The position numbers and the translations under genes were made by a program. The notes below the pieces were generated by a model, which saw nothing but the letters and a program-made list of their open reading frames with translations, was not told the DNA's origin and ran no database searches. A stretch of 64,000 nt of DNA from assembly GCA_017446775.1 (NCBI GenBank), contig JAFSQE010000022.1, positions 124,001 to 188,000 on the forward strand. The letters are read 5' to 3'. Shown here piece by piece: positions 63,361-64,000 of the stretch (its first letter is position 1; each line of letters starts with the position of its first letter). This DNA comes from Bacteroidales bacterium (GTDB taxonomy: Bacteria; Bacteroidota; Bacteroidia; Bacteroidales; UBA932).

Positions 63361-64000
63361 ATGAATAAATTGTTCAATATTGCATCGGCGATGCTTGTAC
63401 TTCTTCCCCTGTTGGCTTGTGGCTGTGAAAAAGACCCTTCAGACACCCCTGAGAAGGATACCCGCAGTGCGCTGGAGCGCTACTGGGCTGATGATTATAC
63501 GGGAGAGATAGGCATTCAGCAGGGAGAACACACAGTCAACGGCGTTGCCGTGCCACGTATGTTCCTGGGCGGCAAGCTGCTCTACGTGACCGGAATGAAC
63601 TGCTACAATCTTTTCGTTCAGTGTCACGAATCCAACGCGATGAAAACCGAGAATATGGAGAAAACGGTTGAAACCCTTGTAAAGGAGCAGGTACCCATTG
63701 TCCGCTTCAGTGGCAGTCCGTTCTATGCGAGCCAGTTCCACTTCTATATGGATAATAAACAGAAGTTCCTGGCCAATCTGGAGCATCTGGCCACTTTATG
63801 CGACGAGGCCCACATTCTGCTTATTCCCTCCATCTTCTGGAATACCGGCTCCGTTCCCGACTATTACGAAGAACATCCTACCGCCTGGGGCGATAAGTCC
63901 AGCAAAACCTACGCCCATATGCTGAGTTACACAACCGACATCGTCAATACTCTTAAAGATCACAAGTGCGTGGCGATGTGGGAGTTTGGCAACGAATTCA
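63361..64000 (+). CDS. GH5-like glycoside hydrolase lipoprotein (cut by window edge)
   Basis: The ATG at 63361 starts MNKLFNIASAMLVLLPLLACGCEKDP, a lipoprotein signal. About 213 residues are visible before the window ends. LYVTGMNCYNLF, VPIVRFSGSPFY and ILLIPSIFW are strands of a TIM barrel. The last visible residues, MWEFGNEF, carry the Asn-Glu pair that includes the acid/base of GH5-type enzymes. It could be a mannanase, glucanase or related enzyme; subfamily cannot be set. It lies after the operon terminator, 12 nt beyond its T run, so some read-through or its own promoter is required. Confidence 0.72.
   Translation, partial: MNKLFNIASAMLVLLPLLACGCEKDPSDTPEKDTRSALERYWADDYTGEIGIQQGEHTVNGVAVPRMFLGGKLLYVTGMNCYNLFVQCHESNAMKTENMEKTVETLVKEQVPIVRFSGSPFYASQFHFYMDNKQKFLANLEHLATLCDEAHILLIPSIFWNTGSVPDYYEEHPTAWGDKSSKTYAHMLSYTTDIVNTLKDHKCVAMWEFGNEF

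Overview
The window looks like chromosomal DNA of a fairly GC-rich member of the Bacteroidales. Evidence: SusC/SusD outer-membrane pairs, BACON-domain and FISUMP-domain lipoproteins, Bacteroidales-type promoters (TAnnTTTG at -7, sometimes TTTG at -33), weak or absent Shine-Dalgarno sequences, and best-fit family members for housekeeping genes (GuaA, TypA, Gdh, DPP III with HECLGH). I cannot name a genus. One apparent frameshift (polA) and one head-to-head gene-fragment junction (near 30.7 kb) could be real decay or assembly faults.

Layout. 0-13.7 kb is mainly housekeeping: serS (cut by the window edge), rpmH, a polA-rsmG pair (polA frameshifted), tpiA, a secreted EF-hand/FG-GAP-like protein, purB, a lipoprotein dipeptidyl peptidase III, and a proC-proB-proA proline operon. 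13.7-20.2 kb holds a GH78 rhamnosidase followed by a compact trio: a membrane-anchored tetraheme NapC/NirT cytochrome fused to a SUMF1-fold domain, a Tat-exported Gfo/Idh/MocA oxidoreductase and a Tat-exported xylose-isomerase-like TIM barrel. 20.2-35.4 kb is mostly housekeeping again: a BtuB-like receptor, guaA, typA, DUF177-rpmF, tRNA-Arg(CCT), a ClpB without its N-terminal domain, a PagL-like lipid A deacylase, decayed lutB/lutC and clpB fragments, a GH123-like hydrolase, gdhA and a PlsC-type acyltransferase.

35.4-45.7 kb is a tightly packed six-gene minus-strand operon: TonB-dependent receptor, a lipoprotein resembling DUF4876, an outer-membrane barrel protein resembling DUF6850, a Calx-beta-like lipoprotein, a metzincin-type zinc protease and a BACON-LRR lipoprotein. 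It reads as a surface system for processing and importing an unknown ligand.

45.7-64 kb is a glycan utilisation locus for a rhamnose-containing, probably acylated, substrate. It has a GH106-like enzyme, GH78, SusC, SusD, a BACON-FISUMP surface lipoprotein, a serine hydrolase of the beta-lactamase fold, a Gfo/Idh/MocA oxidoreductase, a ROK kinase-MFS-SGNH esterase operon, a LacI-family regulator, and the start of a GH5-like enzyme. Three near-identical 14-bp palindromes (CTTAACCGGTTAAG type) lie just downstream of the predicted promoters of the GH106-like gene, the lacI gene and the GH78-susCD operon. They are very likely the operators of the local LacI protein and define a small autoregulated regulon inside the window.
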